Assembly (NCBI RefSeq): GCF_003589595.1
Contig: NW_020654422.1
Location: 7,085,275 to 7,149,274, forward strand
Length of the DNA stretch: 64,000 nucleotides
Origin: Hyposmocoma kahamanoa
Lineage: Eukaryota; Arthropoda; Insecta; Lepidoptera; Cosmopterigidae
Direction of reading: 5' to 3'
Every line of letters starts with the position of its first letter. The stretch's first letter is position 1. Below are positions 1-10,882 of the stretch, one piece after another. Below the pieces are notes generated by a model. That model did not search any database, was not told where the DNA came from, and was given only the letters and a program-made list of their open reading frames with translations. Position numbers and translations under genes: made by a program.

Positions 1-62
1 ACTATCACTATCACTATCACTATCACTATCACTATCACTATCACTATTATTATTATTATTAT
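1..62. repeat. Microsatellite (TATCAC)n then (ATT)n
   Basis: The window opens with about eight tandem hexamers of the TATCAC type, passing directly into a short ATT run. It is a simple sequence repeat with no coding content. From 63 to about 330 I see no recognisable feature. Confidence 0.95.
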
Positions 63-329
63 AGCAAAGCTCAAGTTAACTGGTCGATTTGAAGTAAAAC
101 AGTTGACGACACCCATTGACGACACCCGTCAATTGTTTCGAATTTGGGCTAGTCAATGGGAGCGCAGCTGTCACAGTAATGATATGGCAGAATAGTTTTC
201 AAACAAATTAAATGACGTTTCGTCTCTATTTCTGGTTATATACTCGATGTTGTAAAATGAGCAAGAAGGTAGATCAATTTCTTTGCAGACTGATTACCAC
301 ATAACGAATAATTAGATTTCAAAATAATA

Positions 330-1066
330 TAAACAATAGTTTCAATGCCCTGCCCCATATACCGGAGGTTCCAAATATTTTATATAACACGACAATTAGT
401 TGTATTAAAAACGTATTCAAACCGAAAACACTAACTTTCCATAGGGAGACTAAATTCAATGACTGGGCAACAGTAGGCATTCAGAGTAGGTCGCGTTTGT
501 ATGAGCTATACGCTATGAAAACTTATAATACTATTTCCAGTTTTATGGAATATGTTCAAAATTATTTAAAAAAGTATGCGTAGCTGCTAAGGTTAAATTT
601 CACAGCGATGAAATTAGACAATCGAATAATAAAACTAAAACTACTTGGAGTATATTAAATAAATAAAGAGTCATGCAGGGTTAAACAACATGATAGGGAC
701 ATAATTCTAAAATGAGACGGCAAAAACTAAAGATGAGGTAGCCCAAGCTTTTGAATCGTCCTTTTCGGAAATCGCCGTAAATACTATCGAATCATTAAAT
801 TCCTCCCCTTCTCTTGCTATTGATCTCCTATCGAAAAATGTTAATGTTTGTGGTGTATTTAATTTTCATCATGTTAAACCACAACACATCATCAAAATTA
901 AATCTATACATGTTAAAAAAACTGAAGATCTCTGGGGCACATCGACTAAAGTTATAGACTCAGTAATATTTCTAATTTCTCCACATTTAGCTAATGTATT
1001 CAATAGTTGCGTTGCCAAATTTATTTTTCCCGATTTGATGAAATACAGCAACTATAGGCCTATTTC
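330..1066 (+). pseudogene. Old LINE fragment, 5' part, interrupted by a younger LINE
   Basis: Conceptual translation in shifting frames gives the stretch before and at the start of a LINE reverse transcriptase: around 940-1066 it reads like ...SPHLANVFNSC... followed by SNYRPISILTA, the YRPIS block that opens the RT fingers in CR1/jockey-type elements. The reading frame is damaged by frameshifts and stops. The sequence breaks off at 1066 and resumes at 5552 (LSKIFEKVI), so both parts are one old copy split by the LINE at 1081-5551. The family assignment (non-LTR, jockey/CR1-like) is from these motifs only. Confidence 0.75.
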
Positions 1067-1193
1067 AATTCTAACAGCTTTTTTTTTTTTTTTGTATGAT
1101 TACTTCATTTGCAATCGGCCGCCAGGCCATAAGCGAATCTTTTGAACGAGAAAAGACGTTTTTTGGTGGAGCGGCCAGTGCCGCACCTCCCAA

Positions 1194-3854
1194 CTATAGA
1201 ACATGGCCTCGCTTAAGCCGTTTGACCATAGTTGATGGATCTAGAAGTTCCGCGATGAGTGGGTTCGGGTGGCAGGATAGTCGCTCTTTGTGCTTAGTTT
1301 TATGTCGGTCGATCTCAGCGGCTACCGATATGACGTTTAGATGACCATGGATCTCTTCATTACGAGTGAACCAAGGGGCATTGACTATTGCCCTCAGGAT
1401 ACAATTCTGCACTCGTTGGAGACAAAGTATATTACTCTTGCTAGCCACACCCCACAGCTGAATACCGTATGTCCAAATGGGTTTTAAGACCGAGTTGTAG
1501 ATTAGAAGTTTGTTGTCTACTGATAATGCTGAATTTCTTCCCATGAGCCAATGAAGGTTACGATATTTGAGATTGACTTCATCTCTTTTTCGTTTTATGT
1601 GATGCTTCCATGTGAGACGTCTGTCCAAGTGAAAACCGAGGTACTTCACACAATCAGAATGTGGTAATATTTCATTACCAAGTCTTACTGGATTACAGTT
1701 TCCTTTTCTCAGTGCAAATGTGATATGATGCGATTTGGTGGCACTGGCCCGGATGCGCCATTTACAGAACCATCTGTGGGTAAGATCGAGTTGGAGTTGG
1801 AGATTTGTGCTAGCTGTAACAGGATTCCCGTCAACGGATAAAAGGGCTATATCATCGGCGTATGTAGCAACTGTGATGTTATCCGATATCGGTAAGTCCG
1901 ATGTAAAGATGTTATACAGAACCGGGCCGAGGACTGAGCCCTGTGGTACGCCTGCCAGGATATTGTACATGTTTGATCTCGCTTCTCTGTGTTTAACTTG
2001 GAACGAACGACCCGACAGGTAAGACTCTATGAGAAGAAACATCGAGTGTGGAAGACTGTCTTTAACCTTGGCCAACAATCCCTTGTGCCACACCCGATCA
2101 AAGGCTTGCTGCACATCGAGGAAGGCCGCAGAACAATATTTTTTGTGTTCAAAGCTCTGTCGGATCGTGTGGTATACCCGATGAACCTGCTCAATAGTTG
2201 AGTGAGACTTACGGAATCCAAACTGGTGACATGGCACAACACAGCAGTCATCCATAAGCGGTTTGAGTCTGGCGAGTAATATCCTTTCCCAGAGCTTAGA
2301 CAGCACAGGCGTTAGACTAATGGGCCGGTAAGAGGAAGCCTCTTGTTCAGGTTTTCCTGGTTTGTGGATCATTACTACCTGGGAAATCTTCCATATGGAT
2401 GGAAAGTGACCCGTCCTGAGAATGGCATTGAACAAACAGGTTAAAAATGTAATGCACTTCCTTGGGAGATTTTTTAATATTTTCGGAGTGATAAGATCAA
2501 ATCCCGGGGCCTTTTTTGGATGTAATGATCTTATTCCTTGCGCAATTTCTCTTGGAGAGGTAGGTTTAAGAGGCAAACACATTTGAAGGTCCTGCGCTAG
2601 AGCTGTCTCCAAGTCAGACTCTTCATCGGTCACTTTGTCATTCGGCTGAAACACTTCAGCTAGGTGCTTAGCAAATACTTCCGCCTTTTCTGTATCTGTT
2701 CTCGCCCATGTTCCCGTTTCTGTTCTGATAGGAGGGTACTGTTGTTGGGGTCTATTTAAGCCTTTAGTTGCCTTCCAAAGTGAGTGCTCACCATGTCCAG
2801 TAGAGTCCATCATATGCAAGTTAGTGTTAACTACAGAGTTGATTGATGCATTGATGATACTCTTGAGCTCTTTGCATGCCTTATTATATCTATATTTGTC
2901 CAGCGGATGACGCGACTGATGCCAGACTCGCCTTAGACGGCGCTTTTCCAGGATTGTTGCACGAATATTCGATGGTTGGGTGGGAATGCGTGGAGTTGAA
3001 TCCTGTTCCGGTGTGTTAGCCCAACCTGCTACTTGGATAAGGTTCGTGACATGTATACATGCTCCATCTATCTCATCGGAGTCCTTAAGGGGGATAGGTA
3101 GTTTTATATTTTGATTTATGTAGCTTCTAAAACCCTCCCAATCAGTCCTATGGTTTACAAGTGATTCTGCCTTTTCATGAGTAATCACACTCGTATTCAC
3201 TGTCAGAATTACTGGTGTATGATCTGAGGATCCATCCAAGCTCGATTCGACTTTCATATTCATATGAGCCACACCCTGACTCAGGAAGAAGTCCAGAAGG
3301 TCGGGCAGCTTTCTAGGGTCACTTGGCCAATATGTTGGTTCTCCAGTCGATAAAGACTTCAGATGGATGGTGTCGGCACAGCGCTTTAGTTCGCGTCCAC
3401 GAGTGCTAGTACAGCGAGAGCCCCAAAATGTGTGTTTGGCATTCCAATCACCGCCCGCGATGTATCTTAGACCAAGGGTTTGAAAATAGGCGGAGAACAT
3501 TTCTGCTGTGATTTTGTGCCTTGGCGGACAGTATACAGAGGAAAGCGTGATGGAACCCATACGACCTTCAATTGTAACCGTGGTCGCTTGAATATGCGTG
3601 GTAGAAAACGGCTCCATGGTTGAGTGTTTAATGCTTTCTCGAATTACCAAAGCAGTTCAGGCGTGTGCTCCACCATCAGGATGGGGGGTGTGGTAGATGT
3701 TGTAGCCTTTGATGCGAGGACTACTCCTTATGGTGACATGGGCCTCTGATATTAGCACTACGTCTAGTTGGTTTGTTTTTATGAATGACTCTAACTCGTT
3801 AACATTAGGAGCTAACCCGTTGATGTTCCAGGTTGCGACTCTTAGGGATGCCAT
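1194..3854 (-). pseudogene. LINE ORF2: AP endonuclease plus reverse transcriptase, one internal stop
   Basis: Encodes the enzyme that nicks target DNA and copies the element RNA. The start ATG (3854) directly follows the ORF1 stop. Residues about 1-230 are an exonuclease/endonuclease/phosphatase-type endonuclease: it opens with the ATWNINGL motif, then GGDWNAKH and SSDHTPVILT. The reverse transcriptase follows, with the YRPISLTPVLSKLWE block, FLDVQQAFDRVWH, GVPQGSVLGP and the catalytic YADD box (ATYADDIALLS). The C-terminal part resembles the jockey family tail (IWTYGIQLWG). A single in-frame TGA at 3659-3657, after GGAHA, interrupts the endonuclease; the frame is otherwise open to the stop at 1194. 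Length about 886 codons, normal for the jockey group. Most likely defective because of that stop. Confidence 0.92.
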
Positions 3855-5186
3855 CTATGGAGCCAGTTTGGTTATGACTGTAGTCAACAGTCCCACGAGG
3901 GTACTGATTTGTTGTAATAATAAATCTATCTTTTCATTTTGTTTTATTAGTAGCTGTTGTAAAGTAGTGTTGTCGCTCATGTCAATAACTTCATCAGTTG
4001 GAAGAGGATTTCTGTAACGACCAGCTGTTACATCTGAGTATGTCACTTGTGTTTTATTCTGATAACCTCGTGGTGTTGGTTTGTGAACTTCTGGGACACT
4101 CGTTATGGACTGCGTATTAGATTTACCATCGGAAACTCTGGTAGAAATCTTTTTGGAGTTTGTTTTCCTTTCAAGTATTTCTTTGTATACTTGACAGCCT
4201 TTGTAGTTTGCGGGATGATCGCAGGAGCAGAGAGCACATTTGGCAGGAGAGTTTCTATCTTTTTTGAGACACTCAGCAGTTTTGTGTCCCTCACCACATT
4301 TTACACATCTATAAGGCCTCATGCAGTTATTTTTGGAATGACCATACTGCTGGCAACGTTGACATTGAACAATTGTTTTAGTTTTATGAGGGTCTTCGAT
4401 ATAAACACGCTGATGATAGATGTATTGAATATCTTTAACTAACTTGTTGTTACTGGAAGGTTCCAGATTTACGAAAAATGTTGAAGTTGGTTTCTTATCT
4501 GGACCATAGCGACAATTAATAATTTCACCTTTAACCTTATTACCGTGATTCTCAATTGCTTGGATAATAGCATCATGAGGCGTTGTGTGGTGAAGGTTCT
4601 TTATGACTATACGATAACATTTGTTGTCCTTCGGAGTAAATGTATGACCAATTAAGCCTTTCTGGCGAATGAGATGAACCACTTTTTTGTAGTTTTCTGA
4701 CGTGTTCATCATTATGCGCAGCAAATTTTTGTTGACAATTTTAAACTTAAAATCAGTTAGATTCACTGCTGTTTTTATAAGTTTAGTCAGTTCGTTTAGA
4801 TCTTCTATGCCATACAAAACAATCGGAGGAGGTTTGTTTGGCGGTTTCTTCTGGGTCTCAGTCTCTGCTGAATCCACGGGTAGGCTGGTAAACCTGTTAA
4901 CTAACTTTGTGTGAGAGTGCGGTGGTGACTGTTCACGTATCTTGCGTTTTTTTGACATCGGTATTCGCTGCCATGGAGGTGGTTCCATTCTAGATGTACT
5001 TGGGGCGGCTGTTGTATCGTCTTTGGACATTGTCGCCGTATTGTTCGCAGTACTTGAGTTTGTTCCGTTTGATGGAACTTCACAAAAAGAAATGGATCTC
5101 TGTCTGGTAAATAGTCCTGGATGAAAGACTTGTTGTGTTAGGGCTTTTTTGGGGTTTTTATTTAAATCACTCATTTCTGTTTCCAT
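3855..5186 (-). CDS. LINE ORF1 (Gag-like nucleic-acid-binding protein)
   Basis: About 443 residues from the first in-frame ATG at 5186; the open frame extends upstream to about 5234 without another ATG. The N-terminal third is polar and low complexity. The middle matches the RNA-recognition-like region of insect LINE Gag proteins (FKIVNKNLLRIMM... and YRIVIKNLHHTTP). The C-terminal third holds three CCHC zinc knuckles in a row: CQRCQQYGHSKNNC, CVKCGEGHKTAEC and CALCSCDHPANYKGC. Such proteins coat the element RNA. The stop codon TAG abuts the ATG of ORF2 (TAGATG), which suggests termination-reinitiation for ORF2. No frame damage is visible. Confidence 0.9.
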   Translation of the reverse strand: METEMSDLNKNPKKALTQQVFHPGLFTRQRSISFCEVPSNGTNSSTANNTATMSKDDTTAAPSTSRMEPPPWQRIPMSKKRKIREQSPPHSHTKLVNRFTSLPVDSAETETQKKPPNKPPPIVLYGIEDLNELTKLIKTAVNLTDFKFKIVNKNLLRIMMNTSENYKKVVHLIRQKGLIGHTFTPKDNKCYRIVIKNLHHTTPHDAIIQAIENHGNKVKGEIINCRYGPDKKPTSTFFVNLEPSSNNKLVKDIQYIYHQRVYIEDPHKTKTIVQCQRCQQYGHSKNNCMRPYRCVKCGEGHKTAECLKKDRNSPAKCALCSCDHPANYKGCQVYKEILERKTNSKKISTRVSDGKSNTQSITSVPEVHKPTPRGYQNKTQVTYSDVTAGRYRNPLPTDEVIDMSDNTTLQQLLIKQNEKIDLLLQQISTLVGLLTTVITKLAP

Positions 5187-5551
5187 CAACTTTTCGCCAG
5201 TAGCATTTTTGTTACCGGAAGCCTGGTCAGCCACTTCCGGTAAGTGACTTTTTTCGGGAGTTCTGAGTATTTTGTGGCGGCCACACTAATTGTCTATGGT
5301 TAGAATCATTACTATTCAAATGAGGGTAGTAAAATATTTCAACAGTGTGTTAAATGTCACAGCCGATAAATTTTTCACTATTTTCATACGAAATCCATTG
5401 ATTTTAGCGAAGATAACACTATTACACAGTTTTTGAAGGTTTGTCTACAATTTACACTTGTTTTAAGATCTCACTATCACTGATTTAGCACAAAATTGAA
5501 TTTTACTTCAAGAGCACTTTTGCTTCTTATGGCAGTTGACAGATGATATTG

Positions 5552-6556
5552 AATTCTAACAGCTTTAAGTAAAATATTCGAAAAGGTTATATTGAGTCAA
5601 TTACTGTCTTATTTCCGTACAAATCACATTTTTCATAGTGAACAATATGGGTTTACTACTTTCAAAGGTAGTTTATTGGTTTAATGGTAACAATTTATTG
5701 CTCAATGCCAAAAAACAAAGTGTTTTAAATTTGAATTACCTAATGTAAAATCGACTAGTCCAATCATAGAAATAAATGTTAATAAAGCTGTCTTTTTATG
5801 AGTGACCTTAGATAGTAAACTTCAATGGATTCCACATATGTCTGCCTTAGCCAGCAGATTAAGCTCTGCTACATAGGCAGTCCGTAGAATACGTGAGCTT
5901 ACCGATGCTTCTACTACTAGACTAGTTTACTTTAGTGACATCCATAGTATAATGTCCTACGGGATTCTCATGTGGGGTAAAGCGGCAGATATACAAATCT
6001 TATTCGTGTTGCAAAAACGAGCAATTCGTTCTGTGTACCGTTTAGGTTCTCTCAGAGAAAAGTTTCAGGAGACTAGTATCATGACTGTGGCATCCAGTAC
6101 GTTTACTCAAATATTTTGTATGCCCGTAAAAATATACTAATAAGTCCTAACTCATGGTACCACGATTTCGTTTAACTAAGGTAAACGATTCTTTTATGGG
6201 GAACTGTATACGTTTTTACAATAAGATTTCGGAGAATATATTATCATTTCCTAAGTTTAAAACTTACATTAAAAATGTTTTAATTGAAAAGTCATATTAC
6301 AAAATTGAAGAGTATGTTTTAGATAAAGAAGTATGGAAAGACCACAAGAGTCTAGATTCCACAAAATTATGATTCATAATGTATTCCATAGCATTTAAGT
6401 TTATTTGAAAAGAGCAATCCCTAGAGTTTCTTGCTCGTTCTTCTCAGGGAGGTCAGCGTAGTGAACGAGCAGTAGTTTAAAAAGTTGCTTAAAAAACGTT
6501 CAAGTGTAAAAATGTTTACCTATGGAATAAATGATTATTTGACTTTAACTTTGACT
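5552..6556 (+). pseudogene. Old LINE fragment, 3' part
   Basis: Continuation of the host LINE after the younger insertion: LSKIFEKVILSQL and HSEQYGF (RT core), then after internal loss the C-terminal tail YGILMWGKAADIQ...LQKRAIRSVYRL (5952-6070) and a conserved end region (6154-6372, FKTYIKNVLIEKSYY...). It ends in a degenerate tail of TTTGACTTTAAC-type repeats near 6535-6556, as in many jockey/CR1 copies. Several frameshifts and deletions make it non-functional. Confidence 0.8.
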
Positions 6557-6557
6557 T

Positions 6558-6638
6558 TGAGTGGTAATGCAACTGCTATGGACAGGCGTGCCGCTTAACA
6601 CCTGACACGCGACTTGTTCGTCCCGTCACTTTGTACAG
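6558..6638 (-). repeat. Helitron-like short repeat, fragment 1
   Basis: Matches in reverse the left part of the recurrent repeat seen ten times in this window (GTGACGGGACGAACAAG ... CACGCCTGTCCATA ... TTGCA..GCCACTC). Downstream, arms at 6644-6660 and 6720-6736 form a 17-bp inverted repeat with one mismatch. Between that and 7483 I see no gene. Confidence 0.7.
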
Positions 6639-7482
6639 TCAAAAGCACGTCAAGCTTGACACTTGTACTTTGGACCGTTGTTATCGTAAGCGGCATACAG
6701 TTAGATTTAAATCTTAAGAGTCAAGCTTAACGTGCTCTTGTTCCTGTCCAATAACAAAAATTATGTGCAGTGAAAATGTTTATAAAAGAATTCAGCTCTA
6801 CGGGCATATTGGTTAGTAACATTTTCAACAAATTCCAGGAATACTACATTAAGTCGCGTTGTCGGCAGCGGTCATGGATTAGTCGGTACTGTAAGACATA
6901 TTAAAGTGCAACAACATATTGATCTTGAAAACAAGGGTTAATTAAGAATAACCTAATCTAAAGTCTAATTGTGAAGTCAAGTTGCATATGTAACCTGAAA
7001 AGTGTAATGTGCTGTCGTTAAAGGATCATGTTATCATTATTTACAGCTGTAAGCACCCGATCTCTACTTCTCCATTGAAATTGAAATTGTAATGTTTACA
7101 CCACAGATTAAAAAAAACTGCAAATTATTATCCGGTGCAGGTGCGTGGAATTTAGTAGAACTACTACTTTACTACTAACGAAAGGCGTCCTGTCAAATAT
7201 TGATGACGAGCGTTGCAGCATTAAGTTTATTAAGGAAAATTTGCGATAAGGTCTTCTCTGCTTTATAACTTTGAAAAATGTGGCATAGTTTCCTGAGCTT
7301 CCAATGAAGTTCAATATGTACACAGTATTATTTGCAGCAGTCTAGGAATGTGACCCTCTCTGTGAAAGTGATGTACCCTCCGGAGAGGACAAGAGAAGTT
7401 GGGCCCAGAACGCCGTTGATGCTAAACTCGCTGAATGATCTTCCATTTTTAATCGTTTTTTAAGTTTTTTTTTTATAATAGA

Positions 7483-7760
7483 AAGTGACAGGTTGTGCGG
7501 TGTTTAAGTAACACGCCTGTCCATAACAGTTGCAGCGCCACTCAGAGCTTTAATTGCAAAGATCTTAGGGGCACTGCCACTGCACCTGTCACTCTGAGAC
7601 ATAAGTTGAGAAGTCTTATGCGCTTGTAATGTCACCAGCACCCTTACCCGTACCCAAAACCGTAACGCAGTAACGCTTACATTACTGCTTGGCGGCAGAA
7701 ATAAGTAAGGTGGCAGTACTTCTTTGGAGAAACTCTTTCATAAGGAGTTCTACTGCTAAT
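7483..7760 (+). repeat. Helitron-like short repeat, copy 2 (near full)
   Basis: About 280 bp: GTGACAGG..., CACGCCTGTCCATAACAG, then an imperfect hairpin core (GCCACTCAGAGCTTT... pairing with ...AGGGGCACTGCC), GAGACATAAGTTGAGAAG, CACCAGCACCCTTACCC, TGCTTGGCGGCAGAAATA and a tail ending GGAGTTCTACTGC. It has no coding capacity. I recall this family as common in lepidopteran genomes and usually treated as a non-autonomous Helitron; the class is not proven by this sequence. Confidence 0.8.
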
Positions 7761-7904
7761 AAGAATGTGTTAAATTATATTGTAAAAAAACTCTGAGCTT
7801 TTTGTTTTTATTGTCTAAAATAAACAAGTGACAACATAGAGCGGCGTATGATTTGTCGCAAAGCCACATTAGATATGATTCAGATATTTCTAAACCTTAC
7901 TGCT

Positions 7905-8060
7905 GATGATTTTTTTTGTAGTTTTTTACACACTTATGGCCCCGTACTAGTGAAAACCCTGTTTCGCGGGTGCTGTGGACACACATACCTACACAACCAT
8001 AAGTAACACCCAAACTCACGAGAGAAATAACTGTAGGCTCTATGCTACTAAAATTCAAAT
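7905..8060 (-). repeat. tRNA-derived SINE, body of a degraded copy
   Basis: In reverse it matches the body of the SINE at 30242-30458: CTCGTGAGTTTGGGTGT, then ACCCGCGA.ACAGGGTTT and TAGT.CGGGGC. The head, toward 8040-8060, is too diverged to show a clean B box. Confidence 0.65.
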
Positions 8061-8514
8061 CCTGGTGCTTGAGTACGAAATTCACCAATTTTTTCGTACA
8101 TCATGGTTGCTCAATTTTGTCAGATGTCGTTTATTTTTTATTCTCATGCATTATTTTACTAGTCTTACATTCTCCTACTTATCAACAAAGTGGACAATGA
8201 ACCTATACATATTTATCTGCTTCTCAGAATTGTTGAAACACTGTAGTATCCAACTCAGTCGAACTACGTTATTGGTCTTTTTACCTTAAGAAATGTACAA
8301 CATAAACTCATTTATATTGTTGGGCACGGGTCACTTCTCAGGCGAGCGTATAGGCCAAAGTCCGCTTCCCTGGCCAAATGTTGAGGACTTCATACGTTTT
8401 CCGAAGATTGTGAACCTTCTTCAACGTGCAGACGTGTATCACGATGTTTTAATTCAATCACGTGATGATAATATCATATTCACAATATTTTTCATTATTT
8501 TTTTTATATTATCG

Positions 8515-8790
8515 AGTGACGGGACGAATAAGTCGTGCGCCTGATGGTAACAGTTGCACTGCCACTCAGAGATTTAAATCGCAAAGTTCTAAGGTGCACT
8601 GCCTCTGCGCCGATCACCCTGAGACATAAGTTGACAAGTCCCATGTGCATGTAATTTCACCAGCACCCTTACCCTTCACAACGGGAACACAGTAATGCTG
8701 ACATTATTTTACGTATTATTACTGCTTGGCGGCAGAAATAGGTAAGGTGTACTACCCTGGACGAACACTTTCACACGGAGCTCTAATGTT
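8515..8790 (+). repeat. Helitron-like short repeat, copy 3
   Basis: Near full copy: GTGACGGGACGAATAAG, GCCTGATGGTAACAG, the hairpin core, GAGACATAAGTTGACAAG, CACCAGCACCCTTACCC, CTTGGCGGCAGAAATAGGTAAGGT and GGAGCTCTA. It carries a small internal insertion near 8700-8725 relative to other copies. Confidence 0.8.
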
Positions 8791-9668
8791 ACTGAAATCA
8801 TAGTACGTGCAAGTATTACCGTGTAAGGGTGTTTGCAACTTGAGTGACGTAATACTAGTTTTATTACATAATAATATTAGATTAACTATGTAATATGTTT
8901 AAACTTAGACTATTTAATTCAAACTTTATTTTTTAACTTTATTTCATAGGTAAGCAAATTACATTTGCAATCATCGAACTGATTAAACTCTGCTGCTCAT
9001 TCGTAAGGCAGATTCGCCTGAGAAGTATGAGTAAGAAATTCTCGGAGTTCCTCTTTCTCTTGGTCATTTTAGATCGAGAATACCTAAAAGAGCTAATTTG
9101 GGAGTAGACGGGTCACTACCACGAATTTTTTTCATCTAAGTACGCATAGAAGTTGTATAATATCCTTTAGTATAACATTTTTATTTTTGTAAATGGCAAA
9201 TATTGAATATCAATCGGAATCTTATTGTAGAAGCATATACATTGTATATATTGACTTAATTAAATAATCAATATACACTTCATTCTATGTCATTATTTGT
9301 TTTCATTGAATATAATTGTATAGTATTAACGAATATTTGAAATAATAACTATCTACTATTATTATTTAGTACTAAATTATTAAATACCAAATTAATCACC
9401 ACATTTATCATTAAAGTATTCAGATAAGTTATAATAGCTTTTATTAAGAAACATTTAAGTTACCTTTCGAAAGTTTTGGATCCGTTAATACACATTATAC
9501 TGTTTTGGCTTTGGTTATATATTTTTATTGGCATTAAGGAGCGGAGGAATAAAATATAATTTAAAGTGTGAGAAGGGTATTTGTTCTGATAACGATTATT
9601 AAATTTTCTGCTTTTAATGGCGAATACAGGTAAGAGTGTTTTTAATGAACTTACAAGCTTCAAATATA
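8791..9668. other. Gene-free AT-rich stretch
   Basis: AT-rich DNA. I see no exon with coding character, no tRNA-like boxes and no clear terminal repeats. Confidence 0.6.
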
Positions 9669-9670
9669 TA

Positions 9671-10879
9671 TAGGGCGCACTGTAAAGTTTCCGACACTGG
9701 CCCTTACATAAACAATATTTAAAAAGTAGTACAACATTTGAAAAATGGAACTCTTTGGCTGTACAATACAAATTGTTTTAACGGACTGTCACTTGTTTTT
9801 ACATTGTGGCGTCATTTTAGAAATTGGTTGTCTACATCACCATGGATTTAAGTCGTGAAAATTTTCGTAGTATGATTTTCTACGACATTAAGTGTAATTC
9901 AACAGCTCAGCGCAACTTCGCTCGGCTTCAAACTGCTTTTGGCGATGAAGCACCATACAAGACGACTATTTATAGCTGGTTTGCAGAATTCAAACGCGGT
10001 CGTGTGAATCTCAGTGACGAATTTCGTGATGGCCGCCCGATCACTGCTGTGAACAACAAAAACATCGATGCTGTGCACCGTATGATCAAAACAGACAGGC
10101 AAGTGACATACCATGAGATTTGGGGATCTTTAGGCATAGGCATGAGTCAAATACAATCAATACTACCCACACAATCTGACTGAGGCTCAAAAAACGGATC
10201 GCGTCACTTGATGCAATGCCATGCTTAAGCCAGATTCAACGAAGGGGCGTCAAATTTGGTGTGGGACATAGTAACAGGTGACGAAACATGGATTTATAGT
10301 TACGATCCCAAAACAAAGCAACAGTCGAGCGTATGGGTCTTTCGAGATGAGCCGAAACCAACCAAAGTGGCGCGCGTGCAAATTGCCTCTAAGCGGATGA
10401 TTGCTTCTTTTTTTAATAAAACTGGACACTTGTTTCGGAGAATCGTTGTACCGTGAATAGTGATTGGTACACGACCATTTGTTTGCCGAAAGTTTTTGAC
10501 AAACTCCGTAAAAATAACCGTAAACGCCGTATCATCTTGCACCACGATAATGCCAGTTCTCACACGGCCAGACAGACAAATGAATTTTCGAAGGTGAACA
10601 TCGTTGACCTTATGAGCCGTCCCGGATACAGTCCCGACCTGGCACCTTGTGATTTTTATTTTTTTTCAAAAATTAAGAACCAGTTACGCGGTCAACGATT
10701 TTCATCACCTGAAGAGACTGTCGAAGAGTATGAAAAATATGTTTCAAAGATTGTCACGGAGGAGTGGCATAAATGTTTTCAAAATTGGTTCATTCGTATG
10801 AAGAAGTGCATTAAATTAAATTCATTTCTAACCATTAATAGTATTTTTTTTATTCATTCCGGAAACTTATAGTGCGCCC
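9671..10879 (+). mobile_element. Mariner element 1 (defective)
   Basis: Terminal inverted repeats: left GGGCGCACTGTAAAGTTTCC (from 9671), right, read in reverse, GGGCGCACTATAAGTTTCCGG (ending 10879). TA dinucleotides lie at both ends (9669-9670; 10881-10882, one base beyond the right repeat). About 1.2 kb, normal for mariner. It holds a frameshifted transposase. Confidence 0.9.
9842..10836 (+). pseudogene. Mariner transposase, frameshifted
   Basis: Starts at ATG 9842 (MDLSRENFRSMIFYD). The N-terminal helix-turn-helix region runs to about 10180 ([15 protein letters not shown]). After a frameshift and loss of part of the linker the frame resumes with [20 protein letters not shown] (first catalytic D), then after another shift [14 protein letters not shown] (second D) and RPGYSPDLAPCDF (third D). 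Between the second and third aspartates there are 34 residues, the mariner DD34D signature. All three catalytic residues survive, but at least two frame breaks (near 10180-10256 and near 10456) prevent a complete protein. Confidence 0.9.
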
Positions 10880-10882
10880 GTA

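Larger units (their letters stand above)
1081..5551 (-). mobile_element. Nearly full-length jockey-like non-LTR retrotransposon
   Basis: A 4.47-kb element read on the minus strand: 5' UTR (5551-5187), ORF1 with zinc knuckles, ORF2 with endonuclease and reverse transcriptase, short 3' UTR, and a poly-A tail seen as the T run at 1081-1093. It is flanked by an identical 14-bp direct repeat, AATTCTAACAGCTT, at 1067-1080 and 5552-5565. This is a target-site duplication from target-primed reverse transcription. Removing the element and one repeat rejoins the reading frame of the host LINE. The element looks young: ORF1 is open and ORF2 is interrupted by one in-frame stop. Confidence 0.93.
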
